Shown here piece by piece: positions 34,922 through 42,161 of a stretch of DNA of 64,000 nt (position 1 is the stretch's first letter; every line of letters starts with the position of its first letter). The DNA lies in the NCBI RefSeq assembly GCF_900188345.1, contig NZ_FZOD01000047.1, forward strand, positions 1-64,000. The letters are read 5' to 3'. The position numbers and the translations under genes are program-made. The DNA comes from Streptosporangium subroseum (GTDB taxonomy: Bacteria > Actinomycetota > Actinomycetes > Streptosporangiales > Streptosporangiaceae). The notes beneath the pieces were generated by a model that saw only the letters and a program-made list of their open reading frames with translations, was not told the DNA's origin and ran no database searches.

Positions 34922-35902
34922 ATGAGTGCGATTAAGTGGGGAATTCTGGCGACCGGTGGGATCGCCGGCACGTTCACCGAGGACCTGAAGCTTCTGCCGG
35001 ACGCCGAAGTGGTGGCGGTCGGATCCAGGACGATCGAGTCCGCCCGGGCCTTCGCCGACAGGCATGACATCCCCAGGGCGCACGGCAGCTGGGCCGAGCT
35101 CGCCGCCGACCCCGACGTGGACATCATCTACGTCGCCAACACCCAGAACGCCCATTACGACGCCGTGGTGACCTGCCTGAACGCGGGCAAGGCCGTACTG
35201 TGCGAGAAGGCCTTCACGCTCAACAAGGCCGAGGCCGCCAAGCTGATGGACCTCGCGCGGGAGCGGAGGCTGTTTCTGATGGAGGCCATGTGGATGCGCT
35301 GCATCCCGGCCATCCGCAAGATCGCTGAGCTGGTCGAGGGCGGTGCGCTCGGCCAGGTCAACACCGTCCACGCCGATTTCGGGATCTCCTTCTCCGTCGG
35401 TCCCGAGCACCGGCTCCGCGCTCCCGAGCTGGGCGGCGGCGCGCTGCTCGACCTCGGCGTCTACCCGATCTCCTTCGCCTACCTCATGCTCGGCGACCCC
35501 ACCAACGTGCAGTCCTGGGCGCGGCTGACCCCCGAGGGTGTGGATGAGAATACGGGCATGCTGCTCGGCTACGAGAACGGGGCGGTCGCCCTGCTCTCCT
35601 GCGGCATCAGCACCTCCAGCCCGGTCACCGCGTCGGTCTCGGGTCCCCTCGGCCGCATCGAGGTGCCGAACGGCTTCTTCCACCCCGACACCTTCACCCT
35701 GTATCCCACGGACGGCGAGCCGCAGACCTTCCACGTCCCCTTCGAGGGGACCGGCATGCTGCACGAGGCCGCCGAGGCCATGCGCTGCCTGCGGGAGGGG
35801 CTGCTGGAGAGCCCGCTGGTGCCCTGGCAGGCCACGCTCGACGTGATGGGCATCATGGACGAGGTGCGCTCGCAGGTGGGAGTCCGCTATCCCGGCGAAT
35901 GA
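34922..35902 (+). CDS. Gfo/Idh/MocA-family oxidoreductase
   Basis: 326 residues from ATG 34922 (MSAIKWGILATGGIAG). The N-terminal NAD(P)-binding fold shows WGILATGGIAGTFTEDL, ADPDVDIIYVANTQNAHYD and the CEKAFTLN variant of the EKP motif. The C-terminal substrate domain has MEAMWMRCIPA and GGGALLDLGVYPISFAYLML. It resembles trans-dihydrodiol dehydrogenase-like or sugar-oxidising members. The substrate is not evident. It probably has its own promoter after the prfC terminator. Confidence 0.9.
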   Translation: MSAIKWGILATGGIAGTFTEDLKLLPDAEVVAVGSRTIESARAFADRHDIPRAHGSWAELAADPDVDIIYVANTQNAHYDAVVTCLNAGKAVLCEKAFTLNKAEAAKLMDLARERRLFLMEAMWMRCIPAIRKIAELVEGGALGQVNTVHADFGISFSVGPEHRLRAPELGGGALLDLGVYPISFAYLMLGDPTNVQSWARLTPEGVDENTGMLLGYENGAVALLSCGISTSSPVTASVSGPLGRIEVPNGFFHPDTFTLYPTDGEPQTFHVPFEGTGMLHEAAEAMRCLREGLLESPLVPWQATLDVMGIMDEVRSQVGVRYPGE

Positions 35903-36036
35903 GCCCCTGGGACGTTCGGAAACTCCGGGGCGATCTGGCGCTCTACCGGTTTGACGGCCCAGACGTGCTCCAGCGGTCCAGACAGGGTCCAGGGGTGTGC
36001 CCAGGCCGTCCAGACAGGGCCGGGTAAGTCAGAGGT

Positions 36037-36645
36037 CTAGACGCGGCGCCACTCGTGGCGGTCCAGGAAGGCGCGGTCACCGGTGGCGTACTCGGTGAAG
36101 GCGTCCTGGACCGCCTCCAGGTCTGGGACATGGGTACGGAACATCAGATCCTTGGTGCTGTCCCGGTATTCCAGCTCGTATCCCGAGATCTCCGGGGAGC
36201 TCTGGATGAAGTGCTCGCCGAAGACGACCAGCGCCATGAACGGGTTCTGCGGGGACAGGGTGGCGAGCGCGTCGGAGATGAGCTGGAGGTCGGGGTTGAC
36301 CACGATCATCCCGTCGCCCGTGCGCATCTCCATGGCGGGGTTGACGCCCAGCGGACCCAGATTGTGCACGAGCCCGCGCTGCGGGTCGTAGCAGACCAGC
36401 TCGCACTCGGCGGCCAGGGCGAAGGCCTCGCCCGACACCTCGTCGGCCCGCTCCAGGTCCACGGTGACCAGGGCGTGGGCCGGCGAGAGCTGCTCGGCCT
36501 CGGGCAACAGCCCGGCGAACGTCGCCACCCCGGGATGCGCCGTCGCGGCCCCCGGCTCCCCACGGCGGAGCGCCTGATAGACGTTCTCCGCGTACTCCTT
36601 GGTGATCGGCTTGGGCTCGTGCCAGACGGCCAGTTCGAAGCTCAC
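36037..36645 (-). CDS. Conserved protein of unknown function
   Basis: 202 residues from GTG 36645 (VSFELAVWHEPKPITKEYAE). No catalytic motif is recognised. The protein is mildly acidic, without membrane segments or a signal peptide, and ends with a FRTHVPDLEAVQDAFTEYA-like stretch. The frame stays open 63 codons further upstream, but that part is Arg-rich and unlike a protein start. The ribosome-binding GGAGG sits unusually close to the chosen GTG, so the start is uncertain. It looks like a single-gene unit. Confidence 0.75.
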   Translation of the reverse strand: MSFELAVWHEPKPITKEYAENVYQALRRGEPGAATAHPGVATFAGLLPEAEQLSPAHALVTVDLERADEVSGEAFALAAECELVCYDPQRGLVHNLGPLGVNPAMEMRTGDGMIVVNPDLQLISDALATLSPQNPFMALVVFGEHFIQSSPEISGYELEYRDSTKDLMFRTHVPDLEAVQDAFTEYATGDRAFLDRHEWRRV

Positions 36646-36815
36646 GCCTCCATCATCCCGCAGGCCGTCTTCCGGGCCGGGCCGTCCCCGACGGTCACGC
36701 CGGGTGTCGCCTCCCCTGGACTCCGTCCAGGCCTTCCCCATCTGGGACCAGGGCACCGTCCTCGCCGGCCTGGCCTTCAGGCCACATCTGGTCGCGGAGG
36801 AATCGGCTGTTCGGC

Positions 36816-36854
36816 GGAGAGCCGGACCGAACAATCAATTCGGTCCGGCTCTCC
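36816..36854 (-). terminator. Terminator after the DUF397 gene pair
   Basis: Perfect 16-bp stem GGAGAGCCGGACCGAA / TTCGGTCCGGCTCTCC with the 7-base loop CAATCAA, 12 bases beyond the stop of the DUF397 gene at 36866. It likely ends the XRE-DUF397-DUF397 transcript. Confidence 0.85.
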
Positions 36855-36865
36855 ATCGTAAATGA

Positions 36866-37075
36866 TCAGCTCTCCAGCTTGTCGCTGGTGAAGCCACTTA
36901 TGCCGACCACAAAGCCGTCCCACTCGTCGGCGGAAAAGACGACCAGCGGACCGTCATCCCCATCTTCGCTATTGCGCACCCCGACGTAACCATCCTGGTA
37001 AGCAATCTGCGGGCATTGACCGCCGTTGCAGGGGATGGTCTTCCAGACGGCCCCTTGAAACGTGGGTCGCTTCAT
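36866..37075 (-). CDS. DUF397 protein
   Basis: 69 residues from ATG 37075, behind GAGAGGGAG. Shows the DUF397 pattern: VWKTIPCNGGQCPQIAY, VGVRNSEDGDDGPLVVFSAD and EWDGFVVGI. DUF397 proteins are small actinobacterial partners of XRE regulators of the type at 37473 (BldB/WhiJ-linked family). Second DUF397 gene downstream of that regulator; ends at a strong terminator. Confidence 0.9.
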   Translation of the reverse strand: MKRPTFQGAVWKTIPCNGGQCPQIAYQDGYVGVRNSEDGDDGPLVVFSADEWDGFVVGISGFTSDKLES

Positions 37076-37202
37076 GATGCGCTCCCTCTCTGCGGGGTCG
37101 GCAGATGTGCGTCGAGCTCCGCGCCAAGAGAAGGTTAACTCATTTCGGCCCAGCAGCCGGGCTTGAGTGGCCGTTGTCAACTGGAGAGGCAGGTGAGATG
37201 CG

Positions 37203-37427
37203 CTAATGAAGCGATTCCGTGATCTCTCCTGATTTGATGCTGTGAATGAATGCTCGCCAATCTTCTGGCGCAAACCGAAGCACGGGACTGTTTTCAGCTA
37301 TCTTATTATCACGCATTGCAATTCTACCGTCGGGAAGGCTGGCAACCTCCACGCATTGGCCATTGTTGCAAGCACGTGCGGATCGCCATGCGATATCTTG
37401 GCTGATCGCGGGTTGCAGTGACGTCAT
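37203..37427 (-). CDS. DUF397 protein
   Basis: 74 residues from ATG 37427. DUF397 pattern: AWRSARACNNGQCVEVASL, IAMRDNKIAENSPVLRFAPE and DWRAFIHSIKSGE. It lies 45 bp after the XRE gene on the same strand, the usual order for a regulator and its small partner. Lower GC than the surrounding core genes. Confidence 0.9.
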   Translation of the reverse strand: MTSLQPAISQDIAWRSARACNNGQCVEVASLPDGRIAMRDNKIAENSPVLRFAPEDWRAFIHSIKSGEITESLH

Positions 37428-37472
37428 TGTCGCCTGATTCTTGTTGTGAGTTGTGACGGAGATTCTCCAGCC

Positions 37473-38345
37473 CTAGCCGTCAATTTTAAACGAGTCGCGG
37501 GTCTGGAGTATGAGAGCCATCGATGCTCTTGGGTCCAGGGCAACGGCTCGTAAGCGATCGATCGCCTCCCTGTAGGGCGCGATGTCAGTGGGCTTTTCAA
37601 GATAATTGACTGTGGTCAAGTTTTCAAGATAAATAATATCAGGGGTCGGTAGGTCTGGAATATTAAAAAGGACAAAAGAATTGTCAAGTCCCATGTAGGG
37701 GCCGATCGCGAGCGGTACAACCTGAATGGTTACATTTGGTAGCCCGGCTACTTCGATCAAGCGGCTCAGCTGCTGATGCATGGTGTGGCCGTCGCCTACC
37801 GGGCGCATCAGAACGGCCTCGTCGAATACTGCCCAGTATTGCGGGGGATCTTGTTGGCGAAGAATTTCCTGACGCTTTATTCGAGCCTGGGTGCGGCTTT
37901 CCAGAACTTCTTGCGTCATTCTGGGCAGCATGGCTCGTATGAGCGCTCGCGCGTAGTCCTCGGTTTGCAGAAGACCAGGAAGGAATGCTGTCTGGAATTC
38001 GCTGATCGAGGTTGCCGTTGTTTCAATATTGATGTAATCGCGGACTTTGTCTTCGGCGGCGGTGAGTCCGTACTCCTGGATCAGCCCGGGCTGTTTGGCC
38101 TCTCGGGCCATTTCCATCAGCTCGCCGATTTTCGTCTGATCGGTGATCCCGTAGAGCACGCATAGATCGCGCACATCTCGGGGGATGGCACCACGCTGGG
38201 CGGTCTCAATGCGGCTGATCTTCGCTGGTGAACATTCGATGCCGTCCGCGGCCTCCTTGATGCTGAGTCCGGCGCTTTCGCGAAGTTCTCGCAAGCGGGA
38301 GGCCAACTGGCGACGACGGAGCGTGGGGGTGGATCCGGCCATCAT
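37473..38345 (-). CDS. XRE-family regulator with DUF5753 sensor domain
   Basis: 290 residues. Three starts run together (GTG 38348, ATG 38345, ATG 38342); ATG 38345 is five bases behind GAGGGT. The N-terminal HTH is RRRQLASRLRELRESAGLSI with CSPAKISRIETAQRGAIPRD. The rest is the DUF5753 ligand domain (LIQEYGLTAAEDKVRDYI, FLPGLLQTEDYARALI, FDEAVLMRPVGD). It belongs to the WhiJ-like regulators that work with DUF397 proteins in Streptomyces development. The palindrome TGGCACTTGCCA, repeated upstream, is a likely binding site. Confidence 0.93.
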   Translation of the reverse strand: MMAGSTPTLRRRQLASRLRELRESAGLSIKEAADGIECSPAKISRIETAQRGAIPRDVRDLCVLYGITDQTKIGELMEMAREAKQPGLIQEYGLTAAEDKVRDYINIETTATSISEFQTAFLPGLLQTEDYARALIRAMLPRMTQEVLESRTQARIKRQEILRQQDPPQYWAVFDEAVLMRPVGDGHTMHQQLSRLIEVAGLPNVTIQVVPLAIGPYMGLDNSFVLFNIPDLPTPDIIYLENLTTVNYLEKPTDIAPYREAIDRLRAVALDPRASMALILQTRDSFKIDG

Positions 38346-38385
38346 CACTCACCCTCTTTCGGTACTCGCCAAGGGCACATTCGTA

Positions 38386-38397
38386 TGGCACTTGCCA
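38386..38397. promoter_or_regulatory. Palindrome TGGCACTTGCCA, probable XRE operator (copy 1)
   Basis: A 12-bp inverted repeat, TGGCA-CT-TGCCA, about 40 bp before the XRE start. An identical 12-mer recurs at 38559-38570. Confidence 0.65.
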
Positions 38398-38556
38398 GGA
38401 GTGTTGCTGCCACCATACAGCGTCCTGCAAGCAATGACCCCATATCCCGGCAATCATGAAGTACTCAATTTCCCAGGTCGAACGGTCATATAGGACATAA
38501 GGGATATCCGATAACCATGCAAGGTGACGGCCGAAACCACGATGATGGCAGATTCG

Positions 38557-38572
38557 ATTGGCACTTGCCAAT
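38557..38572. promoter_or_regulatory. Palindrome ATTGGCACTTGCCAAT, probable XRE operator (copy 2)
   Basis: A perfect 16-bp symmetric element (ATTGGCA-CT-TGCCAAT) holding the same 12-mer core as copy 1. It lies between the XRE gene and the rightward gene pair starting near 38700, so it could serve both. Apart from the two copies, the 345 bp gap holds no evident gene. Confidence 0.65.
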
Positions 38573-38720
38573 GGCGATTTCCGAGCGCAAGCTGCAAGTG
38601 AGACAGAAAAGTGGGCCAGAGAGGAGAAGAGGCACAGAACGCGAGCTGGGCCGATGTTTGCGGCATCGACCCAGCTAGAGAGATCACCTAGCCATGGACA
38701 GGCGAAAGGAAGTACCCCTC

Positions 38721-38819
38721 ATGCGGGATGGTAGCAACCTCACCGCTCAGCACAATCCCTCCGCCGGCCTGCCTGAACAGCCTTCCAGCGACTCGAAGGC
38801 AGGGAGGGGGAGATCGTGA
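38721..38819 (+). CDS. Short leader-like ORF coupled to the two-TM protein gene
   Basis: 32 residues from ATG 38721 (GGAAG eight bases upstream); an upstream in-frame ATG at 38694 would give 41. The peptide is hydrophilic (MRDGSNLTAQHNPSAG...) and not recognised. Its stop overlaps the GTG start of the next gene (GTGA), which implies translational coupling and supports it being translated. Confidence 0.4.
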   Translation: MRDGSNLTAQHNPSAGLPEQPSSDSKAGRGRS

Positions 38820-39412
38820 GGCACGGGATACGCAGGAATCGGCGCCTCATCCTCCGCCTCATTGAATCCGCCACCGGTCCTGTGGCGCGTCCGGGTCCGC
38901 TGGTCCTGCTCTGGCGCTGGCGCTACGAGGTAGGGCTCGCCATCGGAGCCCCGGGCTGCTGGCTCCTGATGGACCGGCAGCTGGGACGGACGGCCGCGAT
39001 CACCACGATCGCGGCCGTTCTGCTTGTCGCGGTCCTCTGGCCGCCGGCCAGGGCGGAGCTGGCCGCCCGCATGTGGTGTGTGATCACACCGCACCGGATC
39101 CGCGAGGGCATGGCGCAGGCACTGATCGTGACCGCGCGGGGCAAGCTGCCGATCGTCCTCCACACCAGGCCGGAGGTGTTCGGCGAACGCCTCTTGATCT
39201 GGTGCAGGGCGGGTACGAGCCCCGCGGATCTGATCGATGCCCGCGACCTCCTGGCCGCGGCCTGTTGGCTGGCGGGCGACGTCCGGATCACGCGCCATCC
39301 GGATCGGGCTTCGCTCGCGATCGTCGATGTCATCCGGTACCCGGACCGGGCGGATCGGCCGGATCGCGCCGATGAGAAACGGCGGTCCGCAGTGGGTGGG
39401 AAGGAGACCTGA
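38816..39412 (+). CDS. Two-TM protein of unknown function (paralogue of 41516-42106)
   Basis: 198 residues from GTG 38816, which overlaps the short upstream ORF. A basic N-terminus precedes RPGPLVLLWRWRYEVGLAI, two membrane segments (about 38-56 and 61-78) and a cytosolic part with WCVITPHRIREGMAQALI, KLPIVLHTRPEVFGERLLIW and CRAGTS. The blocks match the protein at 41516 throughout. I recall similar N-terminal regions in proteins of actinobacterial conjugative elements, but cannot confirm that here. No transfer ATPase domain is present. Function unknown. Confidence 0.75.
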   Translation: MRHGIRRNRRLILRLIESATGPVARPGPLVLLWRWRYEVGLAIGAPGCWLLMDRQLGRTAAITTIAAVLLVAVLWPPARAELAARMWCVITPHRIREGMAQALIVTARGKLPIVLHTRPEVFGERLLIWCRAGTSPADLIDARDLLAAACWLAGDVRITRHPDRASLAIVDVIRYPDRADRPDRADEKRRSAVGGKET

Positions 39413-39459
39413 ACGGCGCTCCCGCGCGAACGCGACAGTCACGTTCGACGGGAAGCCGA

Positions 39460-39487
39460 GGGTGCCTGTGCTCCGGCGCGGGCACCC
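39460..39487. terminator. Hairpin between convergent genes
   Basis: GGGTGCC (39460-39466) pairs with GGCACCC (39481-39487) around a 14-base loop, between the two-TM protein gene and mscL. It could end both transcripts. Confidence 0.55.
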
Positions 39488-39498
39488 GCTTCCGCGAG

Positions 39499-39927
39499 TT
39501 ACGCCGGAGGCTTGTCCGCCGCGGGGACGCGGGACAGCTCCGCGGTGCAGAAAGCACAGCGCCGGGCGTCGAGGGGAATGTCACTCAGGCACTCCGGGCA
39601 CTCCTTCTCGGTGGCTTTCCTGTCCCTGTCGAAGAAGGAGATGAGCCGGGACATCGGCATCACGACCAGCCAGTAGACGACCGAGGCGATGATAACGAAG
39701 CTCAGCAGATTGTTGATGAAGTCGCCGTACTTGAATTCGGCGCCGTTGACTTTGAACGCGTATTCGGCGAAGTCCGGCCCGCCGCCCCCGGTGATCGCCG
39801 CGATCAACGGCGTGATGAGGTCCTTGACCAGTGCCTGCACCAGCCCGCTGAAGGTCGCCCCGATCACGACCGCCACCGCCAGTTCGACGAGGTTGCCTCT
39901 CAGCAGGAACTTCTTGAATCCGCCCAT
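39499..39927 (-). CDS. mscL: Large-conductance mechanosensitive channel with C-terminal zinc ribbon
   Basis: 142 residues. GGFKKFLLRGNLVELAVAVV and IGATFSGLVQALVKDLITPL are the typical MscL TM1 and flanks; TM2 is NNLLSFVIIASVVYWLVVMP. The channel opens under membrane tension to release solutes on osmotic downshock. The tail carries two CxxC pairs (ECPECLSDIPLDARRCAFC), a zinc-ribbon-like end seen in some actinobacterial MscL proteins. It lies between DUF397 genes and may have a promoter in the 44 bp upstream. Confidence 0.95.
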   Translation of the reverse strand: MGGFKKFLLRGNLVELAVAVVIGATFSGLVQALVKDLITPLIAAITGGGGPDFAEYAFKVNGAEFKYGDFINNLLSFVIIASVVYWLVVMPMSRLISFFDRDRKATEKECPECLSDIPLDARRCAFCTAELSRVPAADKPPA

Positions 39928-39971
39928 CCTTCGTGTCCTCCACTCGTGAAGACGGTCGGACTACCCACCGG

Positions 39972-40220
39972 TCAGCGGCCAAACATCCGTGTTTTCCGAG
40001 CGATCCGCCGGAACCAGGCGATGTCGAAACGCCCTCGGCGAGTGGCCTGGACGAAAGCCGTCCACTCCGCGGCGGTGAATATGAGGACCGGTCCGTTCGC
40101 GCCATCCTTGCCGTCGCGCACTCCGACCTTGCCGTGCTCGAAGGCCACCTCTACACAGCTTCCGTTATTGCATGCCGGCCGATGCCAAATGCTCTGACCG
40201 AAGGGAGGTTGGCTCGTCAT
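39972..40220 (-). CDS. DUF397 protein
   Basis: 82 residues from ATG 40220, preceded by CAGGAG. Pattern: IWHRPACNNGSCVEVAFEHG, VGVRDGKDGANGPVLIFTAA and EWTAFVQATRRG, with an extra basic tail (FRRIARKTRMFGR). Second DUF397 gene of a cassette whose XRE gene has decayed (40738-40925). Confidence 0.9.
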   Translation of the reverse strand: MTSQPPFGQSIWHRPACNNGSCVEVAFEHGKVGVRDGKDGANGPVLIFTAAEWTAFVQATRRGRFDIAWFRRIARKTRMFGR

Positions 40221-40296
40221 GCGGTCTCCTGGAAAGATCGATGCCGCCGCGAACGAAGCCGTGTGTTCCGCGCCCGGTTCGCAGCACAACCAATTA

Positions 40297-40506
40297 TCAA
40301 TAGTCGCATTCGCCCTGCTTGGCAGCTTGGACGAAGGCAGACCAGTCGCCGAACGAGTAGCGCGGCACCGCGCCATCCGGGTTCTTGGGATCGCGAACGT
40401 TGACCACGTCTTGTTCGAAGGCCACCTGGACGCGGTTGCCCCCGTTGCAGCGGGAGGAGATGCGCCACTCCAGAGAGGAACCGGGTCCGCCCTGCGGTGA
40501 GCTCAT
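40297..40506 (-). CDS. DUF397 protein
   Basis: 69 residues from ATG 40506, behind AGGAG. Pattern: EWRISSRCNGGNRVQVAFEQ, VNVRDPKNPDGAVPRYSFGD and WSAFVQAAKQGECDY. The usual Cys-Asn-Asn-Gly turn is changed to Cys-Asn-Gly-Gly-Asn. Expected to partner an XRE regulator; the nearest one upstream is a pseudogene. Confidence 0.9.
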   Translation of the reverse strand: MSSPQGGPGSSLEWRISSRCNGGNRVQVAFEQDVVNVRDPKNPDGAVPRYSFGDWSAFVQAAKQGECDY

Positions 40507-40737
40507 GGAGACTCCTGACGCATATAAGACCAATAGGGCATATTTCTTGAAGGTACTCTAAGTTCCCGCTGCAGCCCAGGTGGAAGGAATGCCTGGTTCT
40601 CGGTGATCGAAAATGCGCCCGCCGCAGTTCCATATGCGTGAAGGCATCGTTGCCGAGGTTTCCGTGCTCACGTTTCAGTCCTGGCTGTCGTATATCGCGA
40701 GCCGGTGTCATCGGCCCATCGACCAGGGTTTGATCGT

Positions 40738-40925
40738 TCACCTTCGGGCGGCACAGAGATCGCGCACATCCCGCGCGCCGGCGGCGCTCTGTTTTCCTGC
40801 GAGGGATCTTCGGGGAAATGCAGAACAACGCCTATGCGGCTTGCTTGACAGCCAATCCGGCCTCTCTACGCAACTCTCGTAACCAGCGCCCCAATTGTTG
40901 CCGCAAGGTTTGGTTGTTTGGCCAT
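40738..40925 (-). pseudogene. Decayed XRE/DUF5753 regulator
   Basis: On the minus strand one frame reads RQQLGRWLRELRREAGLAV and KQAA, then a TAG, then ALFCISPKIPR. Another frame reads AGARDVRDLCAARR. Together they follow the intact homologue at 37473 (RELRESAGLSIKEAA ... CSPAKISRIET ... PRDVRDLCVLYG), but with an in-frame stop and at least one frameshift. Nothing of the DUF5753 domain remains downstream. The flanking parts of the 636-bp gap (40507-40737 and 40926-41142) show no other gene. Confidence 0.7.
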
Positions 40926-41034
40926 CAATGCCCGCTTTCTCCTCGGTGTCGTCAAGGGGTCGGTGGCATCTTGGGCGAAATTTGCCGGCCCCTCGTGCTT
41001 CGACGTGGCGTGACAAACATCATCGGAAAGATCT

Positions 41035-41063
41035 TTTGGCAAATTATTATGGTAATTGCCAAA
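41035..41063. promoter_or_regulatory. Inverted repeat TTTGGCAA...TTGCCAAA
   Basis: 8-bp arms (41035-41042 and 41056-41063) with a 13-base AT-rich spacer that itself carries ATTA/TAAT symmetry. The TTGGCA/TGCCAA half-sites match the palindromes near 38386 and 38557. It lies 80 bp before the gene at 41143. Confidence 0.55.
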
Positions 41064-41142
41064 GGGCGGTTGTCATCGGCACAAACCAGGGTAAAGAGAG
41101 CGTGAGGCCCCGATGGGGCGAACCTTCAAGGGGGTGTGAGCC

Positions 41143-41526
41143 TTGAAGCACAAAGTTGAGGTTCGGCACGATCACCGGATCGCCGTACGAGGTCTGCTGG
41201 CCTCCGGCCTGAGAGCGCTGGGCAACCGGATCTTTGGAGAGATCGACGCCTTCGCGTGGGTGCAGGGCTGGGAGATCGATCGGAGCCGGTGGTTCCGCAG
41301 GGTGTACAGGGACCCGCGGTTCGACACCCTGCAGGAGTGCGGCCTCTGCCGGGGCGAGGGACGGATCGGCGCGGGCGTTCCGGCAGATACCGGAACCGGG
41401 ACCGGGGTTGCCGGGGCTGGGGCCGGGATCGGAGAGGCGGCCGGGGGCGCCGGGGAGATGTGCGGGCTGTGCGGGGGCAGCGGGCGGATCCGGCGACTCA
41501 AGGCGGGGGTGCGTGATGAGGCGTGA
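41143..41526 (+). CDS. DnaJ-like zinc-knuckle protein of unknown function
   Basis: 127 residues from TTG 41143, eight bases behind AAGGGGG; an in-frame stop just upstream excludes an earlier start. Two CxxCxGxG-type knuckles (ECGLCRGEGRI and MCGLCGGSGRI) flank a Gly/Ala/Thr-rich linker, so one zinc could be held by the four Cys, as in DnaJ. The N-terminal half (IFGEIDAFAWVQGWEIDRSR) is not recognised. It overlaps the next gene by 11 bp. The pair may be a co-transcribed unit. Confidence 0.72.
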   Translation: MKHKVEVRHDHRIAVRGLLASGLRALGNRIFGEIDAFAWVQGWEIDRSRWFRRVYRDPRFDTLQECGLCRGEGRIGAGVPADTGTGTGVAGAGAGIGEAAGGAGEMCGLCGGSGRIRRLKAGVRDEA

Positions 41527-42106
41527 GGAGCCCGTGGCCCGGCAGGTCTCCACGACACGCCGGGCGGCGATCATTCCGGCGGCGCGGCCGGGTCCGCTCG
41601 CGCTGATCTGGTGGTGGCGCTACGAAATCGGACTGGCCCTGTGCGTGCCCATCGCCGCCGTCTGGGCGATGGGCACGCTCGGCTGGTACTGGGTGGTTCT
41701 CGCGGTCGCGCTGCTCGCCCTCCTCGTGGGGGCGGTGCCGGTCGTGAGGGCCGGGGTGTGGGGGCGGATCCGGTGCGTGTTCACCGCGCATCGGATCCGT
41801 TCCGGCTGCGTGGAGGCGCTGGTCGTCAACCGGCGGGGCCGCGTCCCGCACGTCCTGTGGACGGCGGCGACCCCGTTCGGGGAGCGGGCCTGGCTGTGGT
41901 GCCGTACGGGCACCACGGTCTCCGATCTGGAAGGCGCCACCGAGGTGCTGGCCGTCTGCTGTCTGGCGCAGATCGTCCGGGTCACGGCACACCCCCGATA
42001 TCCCGCGCTCGCGCTCGTGGAGGTGGTCCGTGAGGAGAAGGTCTGGGCCGACGGCACGGGCCGGTACGGCCGGCGCGAATCTCCCCTGGTGGCAGGGCGG
42101 CACTGA
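41516..42106 (+). CDS. Two-TM protein of unknown function (paralogue of 38816-39412)
   Basis: 196 residues from ATG 41516, overlapping the zinc-knuckle gene. RPGPLALIWWWRYEIGLALC, two membrane segments (about 38-75), RIRCVFTAHRIRSGCVEALV, RVPHVLWTAATPFGERAWLW and CRTGTTVSDLEGA match the protein at 38816 block for block. The tail differs. Function unknown. The shared arrangement with small upstream genes suggests two copies of one ancestral unit. Confidence 0.78.
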   Translation: MRREEPVARQVSTTRRAAIIPAARPGPLALIWWWRYEIGLALCVPIAAVWAMGTLGWYWVVLAVALLALLVGAVPVVRAGVWGRIRCVFTAHRIRSGCVEALVVNRRGRVPHVLWTAATPFGERAWLWCRTGTTVSDLEGATEVLAVCCLAQIVRVTAHPRYPALALVEVVREEKVWADGTGRYGRRESPLVAGRH

Positions 42107-42161
42107 CGTGGCCCCGGCGCGGGCGGCTACTATCGGCCCCGTTCGCGAGCGAGGTGGCCGG

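Noticed and set aside
33260..35764. 834-codon open frame on the minus strand across prfC and the Gfo/Idh/MocA gene
   Set aside because: It lies antisense to two clearly recognisable genes and has no family-like sequence; long antisense frames are expected at this GC content.
38206..38687. Two minus-strand frames upstream of the XRE gene
   Set aside because: No ribosome-binding site or family similarity; they cross the two operator palindromes.
42030..42161. 44-codon upstream extension of the SARP gene
   Set aside because: It overlaps the end of the two-TM gene and is Arg/Gly-rich; the OmpR-like domain begins at ATG 42162 behind GAGG.
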